DNA from: Pseudomonadota bacterium
GTDB lineage: Bacteria > Pseudomonadota > Gammaproteobacteria > Burkholderiales > Chitinibacteraceae
NCBI GenBank assembly: GCA_018261735.1
Contig: JAGTRM010000034.1
Location: 1-44,880 of the forward strand
Reading direction: 5' to 3'
DNA: 44,880 bases
The notes under the pieces: generated by a model
Seen by the model: only the letters and a program-made list of their open reading frames with translations
Databases searched by the model: none
Told to the model about the DNA's origin: nothing
Program-made: the position numbers and the translations under genes
Part shown: piece after piece, positions 42,159-44,880 of the stretch
Position numbering within the stretch: position 1 is the stretch's first letter
Layout: each line of letters opens with the position of its first letter

Positions 42159-44144
42159 ATGCCCCCAAATCAAGCAGATTTTCTGACCCTTTTGCGCACC
42201 ATGGATGCCAACGCGCCGCGCGCCGAGCGCCATCTCTGGCTCTATTGGCTGATTACCTGGATTCGTGGCGACAAATCCAGTCCCGCGTATGCGGCGGAAC
42301 GAGTGGGTCTCTTTGTGGACACCGTTCTGACTCACCCTGAAGCCGTTGTGAAATGGCGTGCCTGGTGGCGCGTTTTTCTGGACGAAACCGATGCCACGCC
42401 CCTTCTTGCTGATCTGGGATTTGCGCCACGTGCCACGTTTCTTAGTGAGATTAGTCATCGCCTGCGGCTCAAGTTGCTTCCCATTACGCCGGAAACCCGC
42501 AATTTGGCTGTGCTTTTTCAGTTGTTCGAGCCAAGACCTTTCGATGTGCAGTGGCTCCAAGCCATCGAGCCCCAAACCCTCCGGCGGCTGGAAACACTGC
42601 TTGAGTTCGATGGCGGCAATACGCAGCCTGGAAGTTTTTCGCCCCGGCAAGCCGTTCTGCTGGATGCGCTGACTTACTGCGTAGGCCAAGTCAATGCTGC
42701 GGGATACGCCTCGGAGATTCGGACCCGGATGTCCGAGGATGCTCAACACCTGAGACCCTTCCACGATCTTCCGCTTAGCCTGGAGCGTTTCCGGTACGCA
42801 ATCTCAACGCCAAGCCAGTCTCTTGAGGAGTGCGAGCAGGCGGCAACGTTACTTCGCACCCAACTCGACAGTTGCCGCCACGCGGCGTACACGGTGTACG
42901 GGCATCTTCAGGAGCAAGGCATTTCCGTGGAAATTGTTTTCCGGCTCCGGCAGATGCGCAAACGCATTATCCGCTGCAAACACCTGATCGATAGCCTGAT
43001 GGCTGATGGAAGCGTGCAGGCCACCGTGAATTTGGTGACCCATCTTGCCCAAGAAAGCTACGAAACGCGCAGTCTCAAAGCGCTCTTCACCACCAGCGGC
43101 CATATGCTGGCAGAGAAGGTCGCCGAGCGAAGTGCCGAAAGCGGTGAGCACTACATCACGCGCGATGCCGGAGAGTATCGGCAGATGCTGCGTGCCGCCG
43201 TGGGGGGAGGCGCCGTCATCGGGCTGACCACATGGGGCAAGTTTGCCATTTACTCCTTGGCGCTGTCCCCGTTTTGGGATGGATTGACCGCCGGATTGAA
43301 TTACGCGCTGTCTTTCGTGCTGATCATGCTGATGCACTGGACCGTCGCGACCAAACAGCCCGCATTCACGGCCCCCGCGATGGCCGCCAAACTCAAGAGC
43401 ATCGACCATGAAGAGGAACTGGACGGATTCGTTGACGAAGTGGTCAACCTGTTTCGATCCCAGGTCGCCTCTATTTTGGGCAATCTTGCCGCGGTCATTC
43501 CCGTGGTCCTGCTTTTGAGCTGGCTTCTGGATTTATGGGGGCATCGCCGCATGATCGACGAGGCCCGTGCGCTGCATGTGTTGCATGACATGACGCTCTT
43601 GGGGCCCACGGTGCTGTTCGCGGCCTTTACCGGAGTATTGCTCTTTATCTCCAGTATCGTGGCGGGATGGATCGAGAATTGGTTTGTGCTGAACCAGCTC
43701 GATTCGGCCATTCGCTATCATCCGAAACTTCGCCATTTCTTGGGTAACCGGCTGGCTGCTGCGACGGGCCAATATCTGTTGCATAACGTTTCCGGGCTGA
43801 CTGCCAATATCTCCCTTGGTCTGATGTTGGGATTGATCCCCGCGGTGGCGCATTTCTTCGGTCTGGGCTTGGAGGTGCGACATGTGACGCTGTCCGCCGG
43901 GCAAATCGCGGCGGCGGTTTTCACCCTGGGCAGTTCAGTGCTCGACAAGAGCGAATTCTGGTGGGCAGTGGCCGGCTTGGCCGTGGTCGGCCCCCTCAAT
44001 CTGGGCGTGAGCTTTTATTGCGCGTTTCGAGTCGCCATCATGGCACGGGGCGTGACGGGTCTGGATCGCAAACGTATTCATGCTGCGATCTTTGCCCGGG
44101 TGCGCAAACATCCGGCGACGTTTTTGTTGCCGCCCAAGGCTTGA
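42159..44144 (+). CDS. Gcr-type 'site-specific recombinase' family membrane protein
   Basis: The 661-residue product belongs to the family annotated as site-specific recombinase Gcr after a Neisseria gonorrhoeae gene. The N-terminal half is soluble and helical (about 1-330), with an RLRQMRKRIIRCKHLIDSL segment. The C-terminal half has about six transmembrane helices (for example AVGGGAVIGLTTWGKFAIYSL split by loops, NLAAVIPVVLLLSWLLDLW, LLGPTVLFAAFTGVLLFISS, LGLMLGLIPAVAHFFGLG) and the family motif VRHVTLSAGQIAAA. I see no tyrosine- or serine-recombinase active site, and an integral membrane recombinase is hard to credit, so the name is probably historical. Start 42159 is preferred over a TTG at 42129. 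A Fur-like site precedes it. Confidence 0.85.
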   Translation: MPPNQADFLTLLRTMDANAPRAERHLWLYWLITWIRGDKSSPAYAAERVGLFVDTVLTHPEAVVKWRAWWRVFLDETDATPLLADLGFAPRATFLSEISHRLRLKLLPITPETRNLAVLFQLFEPRPFDVQWLQAIEPQTLRRLETLLEFDGGNTQPGSFSPRQAVLLDALTYCVGQVNAAGYASEIRTRMSEDAQHLRPFHDLPLSLERFRYAISTPSQSLEECEQAATLLRTQLDSCRHAAYTVYGHLQEQGISVEIVFRLRQMRKRIIRCKHLIDSLMADGSVQATVNLVTHLAQESYETRSLKALFTTSGHMLAEKVAERSAESGEHYITRDAGEYRQMLRAAVGGGAVIGLTTWGKFAIYSLALSPFWDGLTAGLNYALSFVLIMLMHWTVATKQPAFTAPAMAAKLKSIDHEEELDGFVDEVVNLFRSQVASILGNLAAVIPVVLLLSWLLDLWGHRRMIDEARALHVLHDMTLLGPTVLFAAFTGVLLFISSIVAGWIENWFVLNQLDSAIRYHPKLRHFLGNRLAAATGQYLLHNVSGLTANISLGLMLGLIPAVAHFFGLGLEVRHVTLSAGQIAAAVFTLGSSVLDKSEFWWAVAGLAVVGPLNLGVSFYCAFRVAIMARGVTGLDRKRIHAAIFARVRKHPATFLLPPKA

Positions 44145-44266
44145 GTTGGGCGGCACATCTTATATATACAACGCCGCGCAAAGCAAACGGCAAGATTGCT
44201 GGCGTGAGACTTTGCCATGATGGCCGGGCACAACAGCGTAGTCGCTTGTCAGGAAAACCGTAGCAT

Positions 44267-44293
44267 AAAAAAACCGGCGCATCTGCGCCGGTC
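44267..44293 (-). terminator. Intrinsic terminator of the DapA-family gene
   Basis: On the minus strand ACCGGCGCA-GA-TGCGCCGGT is followed by seven T (44267-44273 as A on plus), 42 bases after the stop codon. Confidence 0.9.
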
Positions 44294-44334
44294 AATTGCT
44301 GTTGTGGCCGCAGGAAGTCGAGCCTTGTTCCGGA

Positions 44335-44880
44335 TCAGAGTGTGGGCGCGACACCGTATTGGGCCACGACCTGCTGGATCGCGGCGATGTCCTGTTCCGA
44401 GAAGCGGATCGGATAGCGACTCTCGCCCACGTCTTCACCGAGCAGCACCGTGGCCTTCTTTACCGCGGCCGGCGAGAACGCCACGGCGTAGAGGTCCTTG
44501 CGCAGCGCGCTGATGAAGTCCTGCGCGGCTTTCGACTTTTCCAGGTTGCCGTCGCGGAAATGCTTCCAGATCAGGCTCACGCCCTCGGGCGAGAAATTGG
44601 CCAGCCCCGAGATGCAGGCGCTACAGCCGTCGAGGAAGCCCTGATGCGCCAGATGATCCGGGCCGCTCAGCACGTCGAAGTTGGGCAGGTCCTTGGTGGC
44701 ATCGATATAGCCCTTCAGGCTTTCATAGCTGCCGGCGCTGTCCTTCACGCCGATGATGTTCGGATGCTCGGCCAGCTTCATCGCGGTGGCCGGTTCGATG
44801 GTGTTGCCGGTGCGGGCCGGGATGTTGTAGAGGTAGACCGGCACCGGTACGGCATCGGCGATCGCGCTGTAGTGGTAGAT
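44335..44880 (-). CDS. DapA/NAL-family lyase, C-terminal part
   Basis: The gene runs off the right edge; 181 C-terminal residues are visible. The TIM-barrel aldolase family is clear from PVPVYLYNIPARTG (catalytic tyrosine loop) and the Schiff-base lysine in IIGVKDSAGS, then a FDVLSGPD segment and the helical C-terminal domain. In true dihydrodipicolinate synthases the lysine motif usually reads GIKEATG; GVKDSAG is more frequent in related pyruvate-dependent aldolases (N-acetylneuraminate lyase, keto-deoxy sugar acid aldolases, 4-hydroxy-2-oxoglutarate aldolase). A role in lysine synthesis is therefore possible but not assured, despite lysC 3 kb away. It is convergent with the Gcr-type gene. 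Confidence 0.88.
   Translation of the reverse strand: MYHYSAIADAVPVPVYLYNIPARTGNTIEPATAMKLAEHPNIIGVKDSAGSYESLKGYIDATKDLPNFDVLSGPDHLAHQGFLDGCSACISGLANFSPEGVSLIWKHFRDGNLEKSKAAQDFISALRKDLYAVAFSPAAVKKATVLLGEDVGESRYPIRFSEQDIAAIQQVVAQYGVAPTL

Overview
The window looks like chromosomal DNA of a GC-rich betaproteobacterium. Gene content (ubiE-ubiJ-ubiB, a Burkholderia/Neisseria-style arrangement of rne divergent from rluC, a Gcr-type membrane 'recombinase' family protein, a MotD-type stator) fits the order Neisseriales or a near relative. This placement is an inference from gene content and protein style; no database was searched. No phage, insertion sequence, CRISPR array or integrase was seen.

Layout. 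1-147 is the start of a TerC-family membrane protein on the minus strand. 364-6211 is a ubiquinone biosynthesis block (DUF971 protein, ubiE, ubiJ, ubiB) interrupted between ubiJ and ubiB by a CBS-PAS-PAS-PAS-GGDEF diguanylate cyclase that has its own promoter and a long leader. 6334-9096 is ppc. 9097-10101 is an AT-richer patch with a small secreted protein flanked on both sides by extragenic palindromes. 10102-12727 has two small envelope proteins, murB and a Sel1-repeat protein.

12793-19544 is the most accessory-looking stretch. It holds a strong promoter, an arginine-rich leader peptide, an intrinsic terminator and then an ArgD-like aminotransferase whose PLP lysine is replaced by arginine. 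A FadR-type regulator, an AraC/GyrI-type regulator with a GntR(gluconate)-like operator inside its promoter, and a lipoprotein with two complete CE12-like esterase domains follow. The leader and the degenerate aminotransferase together are the best candidate here for something undescribed. Codons of the leader can pair with the 5' arm of the terminator, so the locus has the parts of a translation-coupled attenuator placed in front of an apparent pseudo-enzyme.

19641-22964 has a YoaA/DinG helicase, mltG and a small HMA-fold protein lacking one metal-binding cysteine. 23083-28803 runs on the minus strand: an amino-acid ABC permease and binding protein, an HDOD protein and rne with a long structured leader. 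29419-33121 is a tightly packed plus-strand run (rluC, HAD phosphatase, Rieske ferredoxin, S49 peptidase, motD). 33180-38780 is a minus-strand overlapping operon lplT-membrane fusion protein-RND pump. 38922-41356 has alr and lysC; 41386-41756 is a complete tRNA transcription unit (Ser-Arg-Glu) with promoter and terminator. 42159-44144 is the Gcr-family membrane protein behind a probable Fur box, and the window ends inside a DapA-family lyase on the minus strand.
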